Source: Blastocatellia bacterium (GTDB lineage: Bacteria > Acidobacteriota > Blastocatellia > UBA7656 > JADIYM01). From it: DNA of 64,000 nt. The notes under the pieces were generated by a model. The model was not told where the DNA came from. It saw only the letters and a list, made by a program, of their open reading frames with translations, and did no database searches. Positions 45,564-54,377 of this stretch are shown piece by piece. Position 1 is the first letter of the stretch; each line of letters begins with the position of its first letter. Made by a program: the position numbers and the translations under genes. Location of the stretch: positions 1 through 64,000 of the forward strand of contig JAJTWZ010000016.1 in assembly GCA_021463145.1 (NCBI GenBank), read 5' to 3'.

Positions 45564-47192
45564 CTACGGCTTCAGAGCAGGCAGCGGCTTTCGTGGCAGC
45601 ATCTCGTCACGCATCGCCGCGTTGTACAGGAACGCCGCAACGACGACCGATGCCTGCATCAGGTCTTCGCGCTGCGCCCGGTCGTAGACGTCCATGTTCG
45701 AGTGGTGCGTCAGGCCGTTCGCTCCGCTCACCGAGTACTCGACTTCGTCCTGTACGAACTGGAATCCCGGCAGACCCACTTCCTTGAACGAGTCGTGATC
45801 CGTCGAGCCCGTAGAGCGCGACGTCACCGTCGTCACACCGAGATCCTGAAGGGGCTCGATCCACGCCCGGAAGATCGGCTCGATTGCGGTGTTGCCCTCG
45901 GCGTAGATGCCGCGGATCCGGCCCGTGCCGTTGTCGACGTTGAAGTATGCGGACAGCTTGCCGTGATCCGGCTTGAGTTGTAGCGGCCCGGTCGGCTTGC
46001 GCATGAACCGTGGCTTCGCGATTTCGGCGGGATCGGTTGGCTCGGGCCACTCCGCGAAATTTTTCGCGACATACGCTTCCGATCCGAGAAGTCCCTGCTC
46101 CTCTCCCGTCCAGAGCGCGATCCGGATGGTCCGGCGCGGCGTCAGCCCGGTCGCCTTCAGAATCCTCATCGCTTCCAGCATCACCGCGCTGCCCGCCGCG
46201 TTGTCGGTCGCTCCCGTGCCCGAATGCCACGAGTCGAGGTGCGCGCCGCACATCACGATCTCGTCCTTCTTGTCCGTCCCCGGGATTTCGGCAACGGTGT
46301 TGTAGGCCATCGTGTCGGCGGTATGAAACGTTGCGCGGATGTCGAGCTCGAGCTCGACGTCGATCTTACGGTCGATGAGGCGCGCGATCCGGTTGAAGTG
46401 CTCGATGCTCATCACGAGCGCGGGCACGCCGTCAGGCTCGCCGGCCCTGTAGGCTCGCGTTCCCGAGACACGGACGACGCCGCGGTCCCAGCCGCTCGGC
46501 TCCACGACGGCGACGACGCCCTCGTCCTGCAGGAATTTGGTCCAGGTCGCGCTGAACGCCATTCGCTTCGCAAACGAGGAGAAGTCGAACTGCCGGCCCG
46601 ACCGGCCGAACTCGACGGCGGTCAGTTCGTCAAGCTCCTCGCCGGTGTAGCGCGACAGGAGCGGCTTGTCGAGCGGCTTCAGTTCGCGCTCGTTTCCGGT
46701 CATCACGATAGCGCCGGTCAGCTTGCCCTTCAGCGCCGCGAGGTCGGCTTCCGACTCGGGCTGCTTGGGAACTCGGACGATCTTGCCTCGCTTGACGCCA
46801 TTCGTGCCCGGCGACCAGGCTTTCGGGATCGCGATCAGCGGCGCGGCCTGCGGCACGACCATGTGAACCGAGCAATGCTCCAGCGACCAGCCTCGGCCGA
46901 ACGGACCCCACGCTTCGAGATGCGCGTTCGACATGCCCCACGTGGTCAGCTGGTCCCGCGTCCACTCGTTCGCGCGCTTGAGCGATGGCGAGCCGGTAAG
47001 GCGCGGGCCGATGACGTCGGTCAACATGCCGATCGTCTCCATCACCTTCGAGTTAGTGAGCCCCTCCTGCCGGATGCGCGTCATCGCGCCAAGATCGACG
47101 CGTTCCGGAGACTGAGCCAGCGCCACGGGCGAAACCGCGACGGTGGCAATCAGGGCCAGGGCCGTCACAGCCAGACATCTGCTTATTTTCAT
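45564..47192 (-). CDS. Secreted M28 family aminopeptidase-like metallopeptidase
   Basis: The 542 residues have a signal peptide (CLAVTALALIATVAVSPVALAQ). A PA-type insert (residues about 120-260) precedes the catalytic core: CGAHLDSWHSGTGATDNAAG (first zinc His and bridging Asp), LWTGEEQGLLGSEAYVAKNF (Glu-Glu) and STDHDSFKEVGLPGFQFVQD. The final HHSNMDVYDR holds the last zinc His. The full ligand set is present, so it should be active, probably cleaving N-terminal residues from peptides outside the cytoplasm. The gene ends directly at a variant palindrome and lies upstream of the aromatic operon promoter. Confidence 0.94.
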   Translation of the reverse strand: MKISRCLAVTALALIATVAVSPVALAQSPERVDLGAMTRIRQEGLTNSKVMETIGMLTDVIGPRLTGSPSLKRANEWTRDQLTTWGMSNAHLEAWGPFGRGWSLEHCSVHMVVPQAAPLIAIPKAWSPGTNGVKRGKIVRVPKQPESEADLAALKGKLTGAIVMTGNERELKPLDKPLLSRYTGEELDELTAVEFGRSGRQFDFSSFAKRMAFSATWTKFLQDEGVVAVVEPSGWDRGVVRVSGTRAYRAGEPDGVPALVMSIEHFNRIARLIDRKIDVELELDIRATFHTADTMAYNTVAEIPGTDKKDEIVMCGAHLDSWHSGTGATDNAAGSAVMLEAMRILKATGLTPRRTIRIALWTGEEQGLLGSEAYVAKNFAEWPEPTDPAEIAKPRFMRKPTGPLQLKPDHGKLSAYFNVDNGTGRIRGIYAEGNTAIEPIFRAWIEPLQDLGVTTVTSRSTGSTDHDSFKEVGLPGFQFVQDEVEYSVSGANGLTHHSNMDVYDRAQREDLMQASVVVAAFLYNAAMRDEMLPRKPLPALKP

Positions 47193-47284
47193 GAATTCAG
47201 TTCCTTTCGTGCGGGTGGTGAGTCGATGGCCATTCGCGCCGATCCGCGTTGATCTGCACGGATCAAACAGGCAGACTCCGGCGC

Positions 47285-48490
47285 ATGAGCGACGAACCGC
47301 CCCTCACCGTCATTTGTCTGTCCAGTTCAGAGAAAGGCCACGCGTTCATACGTGAGTGCCGGGCGCAAGGTTGCTACGTGATTCTGCTGACGCGCGACAA
47401 GTGGGCGCACGCCACCTGGCCGTGGGAATCGATCGATCAACTCGAGACGCTTCCGTCGCTCGACGAATGGACCGAGGTGATGGCCGTCGTCAACAGGCTG
47501 GCCCGCGACCGGCACATCGATCGTATCGCCGCACTGGACGACTTCGACGTCGAATGCGCGGCGATGATGCGCGAGCATCTGCGAATGCCAGGGATGAGTT
47601 ATTCGACGTCCCGCCGCTTCCGCGACAAGCTCGCGATGCGGGTGGCGGCCGCCGAACATGGCATCGTCGTTCCCGACTTCGTCCACACGCTCAACGCGGC
47701 CGACATCGCGGCGTTCGTCGAGCGCGTTCCCCCGCCGTGGATTCTCAAACCTCGGGGAGAAGCCGCCGCCGTCGGCATCCGGAAGATCGAATCGGCCGAC
47801 CTGCTCTGGTCAGCCCTGAACGAGCTCGACGACCGTCATCCCTATTTTCTGGTCGAGCAATACGTGCCCGGCGACATCTTTCACGTCGACTCGATCGTCT
47901 CGGAGCGCGACGTGGTCTTTGCGCTTCCCAGCCGCTACGGAAAGCCGCCGTTTGACGTCGCGCACGGCGGGGGGATCTTCACGACGCGGACGCTCGCGCC
48001 GGAGTCGGGCGACGCGCAGACGCTGCGCGCGCTCAATCGAGACCTGATCCAGGGGCTCGGCCTCGTCCGCGGCGTGACGCACACCGAGTTCATCCGGAGC
48101 CACGAGCACGGACAGTTCTACTTTCTGGAGACGGCGCCCCGGGTCGGTGGCGCGAACATCGCGGAACTTGTCGAGGCCGCCTCGGGCATCAACCTCTGGC
48201 AGGAGTGGGCGAGGATCGACCTGTCCGAAGGCCGATTCGGCTACGAGCTGCCAGAGCAACTGGACAGGCGTGCCGGCATCATCATCTCGCTCGCGCACCA
48301 GCAACACCCGGACACGTCGGCTTTCGACGATCCCGAAATCGTCTGGCGCCTGCAGAAGGACTACCACGCGGGTCTCATCGTGGCCTCGGACTCGAACGAG
48401 CGCGTCGAGGAACTGCTTGAAAGTTACAGCCGCCGCTTCGTGGAAGATTTTACGGTGACGTTGCCGGCACCCGACTCGCTCCGGACGTGA
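47285..48490 (+). CDS. ATP-grasp family protein
   Basis: The protein has 401 residues from the ATG at 47285. An N-terminal Rossmann-like region (VICLSSSEKGHAFIRECRAQ, GCYVILLTRDKWAHATWP) is followed by an ATP-grasp fold: PPWILKPRGEAAAVGIRKIE (nucleotide-binding Lys), YFLVEQYVPGDIFHVDSIVS, and HTEFIRSHEHGQFYFLETAP with VGGANIAEL (metal site). It resembles ligases that join carboxylates to amines, such as the carbamoyl-phosphate-synthase-like and L-amino-acid ligase groups. Neighbours give no substrate clue. GGATC repeat-like sequence precedes it at 47235-47270. Confidence 0.9.
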   Translation: MSDEPPLTVICLSSSEKGHAFIRECRAQGCYVILLTRDKWAHATWPWESIDQLETLPSLDEWTEVMAVVNRLARDRHIDRIAALDDFDVECAAMMREHLRMPGMSYSTSRRFRDKLAMRVAAAEHGIVVPDFVHTLNAADIAAFVERVPPPWILKPRGEAAAVGIRKIESADLLWSALNELDDRHPYFLVEQYVPGDIFHVDSIVSERDVVFALPSRYGKPPFDVAHGGGIFTTRTLAPESGDAQTLRALNRDLIQGLGLVRGVTHTEFIRSHEHGQFYFLETAPRVGGANIAELVEAASGINLWQEWARIDLSEGRFGYELPEQLDRRAGIIISLAHQQHPDTSAFDDPEIVWRLQKDYHAGLIVASDSNERVEELLESYSRRFVEDFTVTLPAPDSLRT

Positions 48491-48721
48491 TGAACCGCCG
48501 GAGTTCGCGGGAACGATGGGATTCTCGACGGTATGACGGCGACGCCCTCACGCCCCGGGCGGATCGTGTGAACTCTGCAATCCTTCCAGCCCTACTTCCC
48601 GGAACAAGATGTTTGCCGGCGACGAGGAAGCGAGCAAGCGAGAGCCCCCTGGCGATTCTGCTCCCTCATTACGTCTCGTCTTTTCCAGTGTTGGTATCAT
48701 CTGCACGACGCGGGGGACGCC

Positions 48722-48991
48722 GTGATCGACTTCCTCGACGAGTTCATTCGGATCGTCGCCGCGCTCGAAGCATCGGGCGTCGAGTACGCGGTGTGCGGAG
48801 GGTGGGCTCTCGCGTTGCACGGAGCGGCACGAGCCACTGACGACATAGACCTCGTAGTGACGGCCTCCGGCGTTGACGCAGCGAGAGAGACGGCGCGCGG
48901 AGTCCTTCAGGAAGAGCTGGACAGGATTACAGGATTATCAGGATTATCAGGATCGATTTGGGTGGAGCATTGCACGAACCAACCATCATGA
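48722..48991 (+). pseudogene. Nucleotidyltransferase gene truncated by an ACAGGATT element
   Basis: From a GTG, 65 codons encode a normal front of an AbiEii/MNT-like transferase: SGVEYAVCGGWALALHGAAR with the GG motif and TDDIDLVVTAS with the DxD ligands. At codon 66 (LQEEL) the frame runs into palindromic copy 7 and continues as translated repeat (DRITGLSGLSGS) to a stop at 48991. The C-terminal acidic strand and helix are gone and no partner gene remains. The preceding 230 bases after the ATP-grasp gene contain nothing I can support. Confidence 0.88.
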
Positions 48992-49032
48992 ATCCTGTAA
49001 ATCCTGATAATCCTGTAATCCTGTCCAGCTCT
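48913..49032. repeat. ACAGGATT palindromic element, copy 7
   Basis: The most regular copy: AGAGCTGGACAGGATTACAG and two ATTATCAGG units pair with the reverse in ...CCTGTAATCCTGTCCAGCTCT. It separates the truncated transferase from the VOC gene, whose stop lies 4 bases from its right end. Confidence 0.95.
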
Positions 49033-49035
49033 CGT

Positions 49036-49440
49036 TCAGCTCTTACCGAGGTCGGAGGCGATGCCGTCGTACTCGTACGACGTTATTTCGAACGGATTGC
49101 CGTCCGGGTCACGGAAGTAGATCGACCAGGACATCCCGTGATCCTCGGGTTCGATCGACGCGTCGATCTCGGCGCGGGCGTGCGACAGCCATTGCGAGAA
49201 GCCCTCGCGCGAGACCAGTAGCGCGAGCGTGGCGTGCCTGGCGCTTGCGGGACGCTCGAAGAGCGCGATGTGCACGGAACCGGATGCGTTCGCGATGGTA
49301 AGCGGACCGCCGTCAGCGGCCCAATGCTCGTACTCCGGAATACGCCGAAAGCCGAGAACGCGGTCGTACCAGACTTCGGCCGCGACGCGATCCGAGACGT
49401 ACACGTGCAGATGGTCGAACCGTTCAATCGTGGGTGCCAT
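49036..49440 (-). CDS. VOC (glyoxalase/bleomycin-resistance/dioxygenase) superfamily protein
   Basis: This 134-residue single-domain protein is DHLHVYVSDRVAAEVWYDRV, then VHIALFERPASARHATLALL and MSWSIYFRDPDGNPFEITSY, the paired beta-alpha-beta-beta-beta modules with metal-binding His and Glu. VOC proteins of this length have varied roles (glyoxalase, antibiotic binding, dioxygenase); none is suggested by the neighbours. ATG at 49440, with another three codons upstream. Confidence 0.93.
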   Translation of the reverse strand: MAPTIERFDHLHVYVSDRVAAEVWYDRVLGFRRIPEYEHWAADGGPLTIANASGSVHIALFERPASARHATLALLVSREGFSQWLSHARAEIDASIEPEDHGMSWSIYFRDPDGNPFEITSYEYDGIASDLGKS

Positions 49441-49461
49441 GCCGCGCATTGTATCGCTTCA

Positions 49462-49503
49462 GAAATCCCGTGAATCCCGAAAATCCTGTAATCCTGTCAA
49501 CTC
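49462..49503. repeat. ACAGGATT element, copy 8, single arm
   Basis: GAATCCCGAAAATCCTGTAA and TCCTGTCAACTCTCC match the right arm of the family, with no left arm. It lies 20 bases before the start of the giant kinase gene, in its presumed promoter/leader region. Confidence 0.75.
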
Positions 49504-49521
49504 TCCTTTCATAATCGCCGC

Positions 49522-52500
49522 GTGGATCCGGACCGACACGCGTTCCTTCTGGAACTTATTCGGAAAGCCCGCGCGCTCCACTCCGCGGAACGCGACGCCT
49601 TTCTCGCGCAAGCGTGCGCCGGCGACCCGCAGCTGCAGGCCGACCTGGCCCGAATCCGATTTGAAATCGAAGAAGCGATACTGGAAACTACCGGCCCGGA
49701 TCCCGATGCCGTGAGCCTCGATTCGCTGTCGTCTGGAGAGACGATTGCCGATCTGTCGCCGCCGTTCGATCCTAATGCGTCGACCATGGCCACCAGGGCG
49801 GGTCCGGCTCGAATGTCTCGTTCGTGTCCGGTCTGCCACGCGGTGTTCCCGCGCGACGTCATCGTCTGCCCGCACGACGGCGAGCCGCTGGAGAACGATC
49901 CGACGCTCATGGTCGGCACGATTCTCGACGGCATCTACCACGTCGAAGCCCTGATCGGGAGCGGAGGAATGGGCACGGTCTTCCGCGCCCGTCACGTCCT
50001 GCTCGGCGACATCGTCGCAATCAAGGTGCTGCTCGATACATCCACGGGAAGCGCGCACTGGCTGAAGCGGTTCCTGCGCGAGGGCCAGGCGGCGCGGCGG
50101 TTCCGTCATCCCAACGCCGTCGTTGTCCACGACCTGCGCGTATCGAACGACGGACCGGTCTATCTCGTGCTCGAGTACGTCGACGGCGTGACCCTGCGAA
50201 CGGAACTCCAGCGGAGGTCTCGCTTCAAGCCGGCCGATGCGCTGGAGATTCTCGAACAGATAGCCGGTGCACTCGACACAGCCCACGCGGCCGGCGTGGT
50301 CCATCGCGATCTGAAGCCCGAGAACGTGATGCTCGGCACCACTGATGGCTCCCCTGTCGCCAAGGTCGTCGATCTCGGCCTCGCGAGACTGGTCGAAGAG
50401 AGCTCCGAGATCACAGCAAACCTGACCCAGAAGGGCACGATGCTCGGGACGCCCCGTTACATGTCGCCGGAGCAGTGGGGCCACCCGCAACGGGACGGCA
50501 ATCCGGGAATCGACGGCCGGTCCGACGTCTACAGTCTCGCGGTCACGGCCTTCGAGATGTTGAGCGGGCGACCACCGTTCGACGCGCGCAACAAGTATTC
50601 CCTTCGTGATCTTCACATCGGCGCAGTGCCGCCGTTGCTGAACTCGGTGCTTCCGGGCGAAAGCGAGCTCCTGGCGCGGGCGGTGGACTCCGGACTGGCC
50701 AAAGACCGAGCCGATCGACCCCAGTCGGCCGGTGCTTTCGTCGGACTCGTCCGTGCTGCCGTCGAGATGTCGGCCCTGTCCGCTCACGAGACCTTGGGCC
50801 GCTCGGCTCCGGCTCGACGGACGACCTCGAAGCTGACGTTCGTCGAGGAAGCCGCCGCGGACGGTTGGAACCTCTCCACGATCGGAGGACGAAACGAAAC
50901 CGTCGATCAAGTCACCACGCGGCTGCCGCACGAGGCGACCACCTACGTCGGCCGCCGTGACCAGATCGACGCCGTTTGCGAGCTGGAGCCTTTTCCGCGG
51001 ATCCTGACGCTGGTCGGCGCGGGTGGGATCGGCAAGACCCGGATGGCCCTGCAGGCCGCTCGAGAACGGGGACGAATTTACGCCGATGGCGTAGCATTCG
51101 TGGATCTCGCCGCCGTCACCGATCCTGGAAGGACGGCATCGGCTATTGCCGCCGCGGCCGGGGTTTCAGAGCAGCCGGATCGGCCGATGCTCGAGGTTCT
51201 GACCGCCGAGCTCGCCGGCCGCTCGATGTTGCTCATCCTGGACAACTGCGAACACCTGCGAGCTTCCTGCGCACGTATCGCGGGAATGCTGGCCGCGTCG
51301 TGCCCGCGGCTCGACATCGTTGCCACGAGTCGTGAGCCGCTCGGTCTGGCCACCGAGCGTGTGTGGCCTGTGGTTCCTCTCGCCGTGCCGGATGCGGCGG
51401 CCAGGTCATTGCGCGACGTCGCGGGAGTCGAGTCGGTGGCTCTATTCGTCGACCGAGTCAGGCAGCAGCGGCCCGCGTTCGCCTTGACCGAAGAGAACTG
51501 CATCGCGATCGCGGCGCTGTGCGTCCGGCTCGACGGACTTCCGCTCGCAATCGAGCTCGCGGCGGCGCGTTGCGGAGTGCTCACACCGGCACAAGTACTC
51601 GACAGGTTGACTGGATCCCTCGATCTGCTTGCGACCAGGCAGGCCGACGTCCCGGCGCGTCAGCGCACGTTGCGGGCCTCGATCGATTGGAGCGTCCACT
51701 TACTCGAAGTGCCGGTCCGTCGTGTTCTCGCCGGCCTCTCTGTGTTTCGTGGCGGCTGGACACTCGAATCCGCCGAAGCCGTCTGCGGCGCCGAGGCCGA
51801 TGTGGTCGATGCGCTCGAACGGCTATGCGAGGCCTCGCTGGTGATCGCGGACGACGCCGGTGACGGCATTCGCTTCCGGATGCTCGAGATGATTCGAGAG
51901 TACGCCCAGGATCAATTCACCGAGCCGGCGCAGCACGCGTTGTCGCGCCGTCACGCGACGTGGATCGCCGATCTCGTCGATGCCGCCGGTCTGAGCGACA
52001 GGAACGAGAAGCCAGAGGCGATGGCGAAGCTGGACGCGGAGATCGCCAACATCTGGACGGCCGTCGCCTTTGGCATGACGCCCGCGTGCGATCCCCATAC
52101 GGCGGTGCGGCTCGTTGCAGGCGTTCTTCCGTATTGGGCTTTTCGCGGGCAACTTCGGGAAGGCCGCGCCGCGACCGAAGCCGCGCTGTCGCTGCATCCT
52201 CTCGTCGGGGGCGGAACTCGCGCGACGGCGCTAAATGGGCTGTCGATGATTGCCCTGATCCAGTCGGAGCCGGTTGCGGCGCGGCAGTTTGCGAACGAGG
52301 CGCTGGAGCTGTTTCGGGCTACCGGGGACGAACGCGGCGCCGCCGACGCGCTCGAGAGGCTCGCGCGCGTCGCACTGACGTCGGCGGACTACCGCGAGGC
52401 GCGCGCATTTGCGGAATCGAGCGCCGCGATCTGGGAGCGGCTCGGGCTGGAGGAGCGACTCGCCTCGATGTGGGTTACGTTCGGCTGGATTTCGCAGGAA

Positions 52501-53235
52501 CTCGGCGAGTTCGAGCGCTCGAGGACCGAGCTCGAGCGAGCGATCGAGCCCATTCGGCGCGCCGACAACCGCCGTGGCATCGCCGTGACTCTGGTCGTTC
52601 TCAGCGAGACGCTCCATCATCTCGGCGAGTCGGACCGCGGACTCGACAGCCTGCGGGAATGCTCCACAATTGCCGCCGCCATCGGGCATCGGTTCCTGCT
52701 GGCCAGCGCGGAGTTCGCGCGGGGGCTCATCGAGCGCGACTGTGCGGACTTCGAGACTGGCGAACGCTCGAGCGACCGGCTGGCCCGTGCGGAGATTGCA
52801 GCGGACCGGGCAATCGCCATGGACCGGGAGCTGGAGGTTCCGGATTCGCTCGGCGCTTCTCTCGTCCTGCGGGGGTCGATAGCGTTGCGCCGGGGCGACA
52901 TCGACGGGGCAGCGGATCGTATTCGGGAGGGCACGCTGATGCGATACAAGTCATCGGGGAGACGGGGCGCTGCACTGGGGCTCGAAGCGATGGCAGACGT
53001 AGCAGCCGCACAGGGGGCGTTCGAGCGGGCGGCGAGGCTGCTCGGAGCGGCGGACGCGGAGCGATCGGCCGTCAGTGCGGCTCGGTCCGCTATCGAGTCG
53101 AGACAGATGGCAGTGCTGGAGACCAGGCTGGTACGCGAGATCGGGCCGGAGGCGTTCGCGGCCAAACGCAAGGACGGCCGGATGCTCTCGATCGACGAGG
53201 CGATCGAGGAGGCTACGCGGATACCCGGCAACTGA
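49522..53235 (+). CDS. Ser/Thr kinase - STAND NTPase - TPR signalling protein
   Basis: The protein has 1237 residues from a GTG. Order: a helical N-terminal region; a zinc ribbon (CPVCHAVFPRDVIVCPHDG, about 103-121); a complete Hanks kinase (about 137-410) with GSGGMGTVFRARH, AIKVL, HRDLKPENVM, DLGLAR in place of DFG, and SPEQW; a STAND/NB-ARC-like ATPase (about 465-790) with YVGRRDQIDAV, LVGAGGIGKTRMAL, LLILDNCEH, TSREPLG and GLPLAIELAAAR; and TPR-like helices (about 850-1200). It joins a kinase with a transcription-factor-type ATPase sensor, as in AfsR-like regulators, but lacks a visible DNA-binding domain. DLG for DFG is seen in other bacterial kinases. Confidence 0.95.
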   Translation: MDPDRHAFLLELIRKARALHSAERDAFLAQACAGDPQLQADLARIRFEIEEAILETTGPDPDAVSLDSLSSGETIADLSPPFDPNASTMATRAGPARMSRSCPVCHAVFPRDVIVCPHDGEPLENDPTLMVGTILDGIYHVEALIGSGGMGTVFRARHVLLGDIVAIKVLLDTSTGSAHWLKRFLREGQAARRFRHPNAVVVHDLRVSNDGPVYLVLEYVDGVTLRTELQRRSRFKPADALEILEQIAGALDTAHAAGVVHRDLKPENVMLGTTDGSPVAKVVDLGLARLVEESSEITANLTQKGTMLGTPRYMSPEQWGHPQRDGNPGIDGRSDVYSLAVTAFEMLSGRPPFDARNKYSLRDLHIGAVPPLLNSVLPGESELLARAVDSGLAKDRADRPQSAGAFVGLVRAAVEMSALSAHETLGRSAPARRTTSKLTFVEEAAADGWNLSTIGGRNETVDQVTTRLPHEATTYVGRRDQIDAVCELEPFPRILTLVGAGGIGKTRMALQAARERGRIYADGVAFVDLAAVTDPGRTASAIAAAAGVSEQPDRPMLEVLTAELAGRSMLLILDNCEHLRASCARIAGMLAASCPRLDIVATSREPLGLATERVWPVVPLAVPDAAARSLRDVAGVESVALFVDRVRQQRPAFALTEENCIAIAALCVRLDGLPLAIELAAARCGVLTPAQVLDRLTGSLDLLATRQADVPARQRTLRASIDWSVHLLEVPVRRVLAGLSVFRGGWTLESAEAVCGAEADVVDALERLCEASLVIADDAGDGIRFRMLEMIREYAQDQFTEPAQHALSRRHATWIADLVDAAGLSDRNEKPEAMAKLDAEIANIWTAVAFGMTPACDPHTAVRLVAGVLPYWAFRGQLREGRAATEAALSLHPLVGGGTRATALNGLSMIALIQSEPVAARQFANEALELFRATGDERGAADALERLARVALTSADYREARAFAESSAAIWERLGLEERLASMWVTFGWISQELGEFERSRTELERAIEPIRRADNRRGIAVTLVVLSETLHHLGESDRGLDSLRECSTIAAAIGHRFLLASAEFARGLIERDCADFETGERSSDRLARAEIAADRAIAMDRELEVPDSLGASLVLRGSIALRRGDIDGAADRIREGTLMRYKSSGRRGAALGLEAMADVAAAQGAFERAARLLGAADAERSAVSAARSAIESRQMAVLETRLVREIGPEAFAAKRKDGRMLSIDEAIEEATRIPGN

Positions 53236-53302
53236 CCGCCTTGTTTTCATATCGGCCGCGAGTCGCGCGCAGGCGAGTCTGAGACCGCCGGCGCGCCCCG
53301 AT

Positions 53303-54067
53303 TCAATCGAGCAGGATACTCAGGCAGCTCAGTCCCCCCTCCGCCTTCTGAAATTCGCCGATGTCGAGCATCCGCACGTCGAAGCCCTCTGCGACAAGCA
53401 GTTCCGCCGTTTTCGGACAGGACTGCGAGACCAGGACCGTATCGCCGGCAAGCACGGTATTCGCGGCCCAGGGCTCGGAAGGGTCCACTTCGAGAACTCT
53501 TACCCCGTCGAGCTCTGAAACGCCCACCCACGCGGGATTGGCGAGCACCGTGTCGCGACCGATGTACGAAACTCCGCTCTTGTAGTGCAGGCATCCGTCC
53601 ACGCGTACGGGCCTGACCGTGTATCCGTGCGGCGCGACGATGTCCGCAAGCGTGGCGATGCCCGCGTCGTCGCTGCGCGGAGTTCGCCCAACGTAGAGTG
53701 ACTTCCCGATGTGCAGCACGTCGCCGCCGTCGATAGTGCCGCCCGGCTGCATCCGGACCACCGGCCGGAATGGAGCAAGAGCAGTGGCGACCGAATCGAG
53801 CTCGGGCCGGCGCGACCGGGCCCCTGGCATCGTGATCACCACGACGGCGTCGAGGACGATGGCGGTATCTTCCACGAAAACGGCGTCTGGGAGGTCAGCC
53901 TCCTCCTGCAGCACCACGACGTCGTAGCCGGCCGACCGGAGGGCCGCTACATAAGCGCCGTGCTGCTCGCGGGCGCGTTCGACGTCGATCGGTTGGCGGC
54001 CGATGTAGGAGAGTTCACAGTCGTTGATCGAACGGCTGACGTCGCGGGTAATGGCTTGTTTTTGCAT
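53303..54067 (-). CDS. Dimethylarginine dimethylaminohydrolase (DDAH)-like amidinohydrolase
   Basis: The 254 residues contain DAVFVEDTAIVLD (substrate-binding Asp/Glu), GGTIDGGDVLHIG, GCLHYKSGVSYIG (catalytic His) and near the end GGLSCLS with the nucleophile Cys248. This is the normal length for bacterial DDAH/ADI-like guanidino hydrolases, which release citrulline from methylated arginine or a similar compound. It carries no signal peptide. The start MQKQAITRDV is the only good one. Confidence 0.94.
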   Translation of the reverse strand: MQKQAITRDVSRSINDCELSYIGRQPIDVERAREQHGAYVAALRSAGYDVVVLQEEADLPDAVFVEDTAIVLDAVVVITMPGARSRRPELDSVATALAPFRPVVRMQPGGTIDGGDVLHIGKSLYVGRTPRSDDAGIATLADIVAPHGYTVRPVRVDGCLHYKSGVSYIGRDTVLANPAWVGVSELDGVRVLEVDPSEPWAANTVLAGDTVLVSQSCPKTAELLVAEGFDVRMLDIGEFQKAEGGLSCLSILLD

Positions 54068-54100
54068 GTTCGAAGAACCGGACGCGAATTCGGACCGACA

Positions 54101-54137
54101 GGATTAACAGGATCCGGAGACGGGCTGTCAATCCTGT
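54101..54137. repeat. ACAGGATT element, copy 9, minimal
   Basis: ACAGGATTAACAGGATCC (left) and AATCCTGT (right) enclose 13 bases. This is the shortest full copy in the window, about 35 bases before the DDAH-like gene start. Confidence 0.65.
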
Positions 54138-54377
54138 TCGCCGATCGGGTTATCCGGGCCGGGAACGTCCGGTGCTACACATCCGCGAGATGAAGCAACG
54201 GGATCGACGTCAGGCTCCGCAGGACCAGCCGCTCTGTCCCCGCGTCGCGTCCGTGCTATGATGGCCGCCGTTTTCGAGCAGTATTCAATCCACAAGAATC
54301 GGTCGGTCGGAGGGGCGGCGCCTGGTGTGGCTGGCGACCGTCGGTCCGGGCGTCTCCGAATGAGGTAACGGTACCCA

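Noticed and set aside
48487-48840. A 117-codon frame between the ATP-grasp gene and the broken transferase
   Set aside because: Arg/Ser-rich translation with no motif, and it overlaps the transferase front, which has clear motifs.
26624-54137. Short regular repeats considered as CRISPR arrays
   Set aside because: Units are 9 bases with no uniform spacers and are arranged as inverted arms; no cas genes are present.
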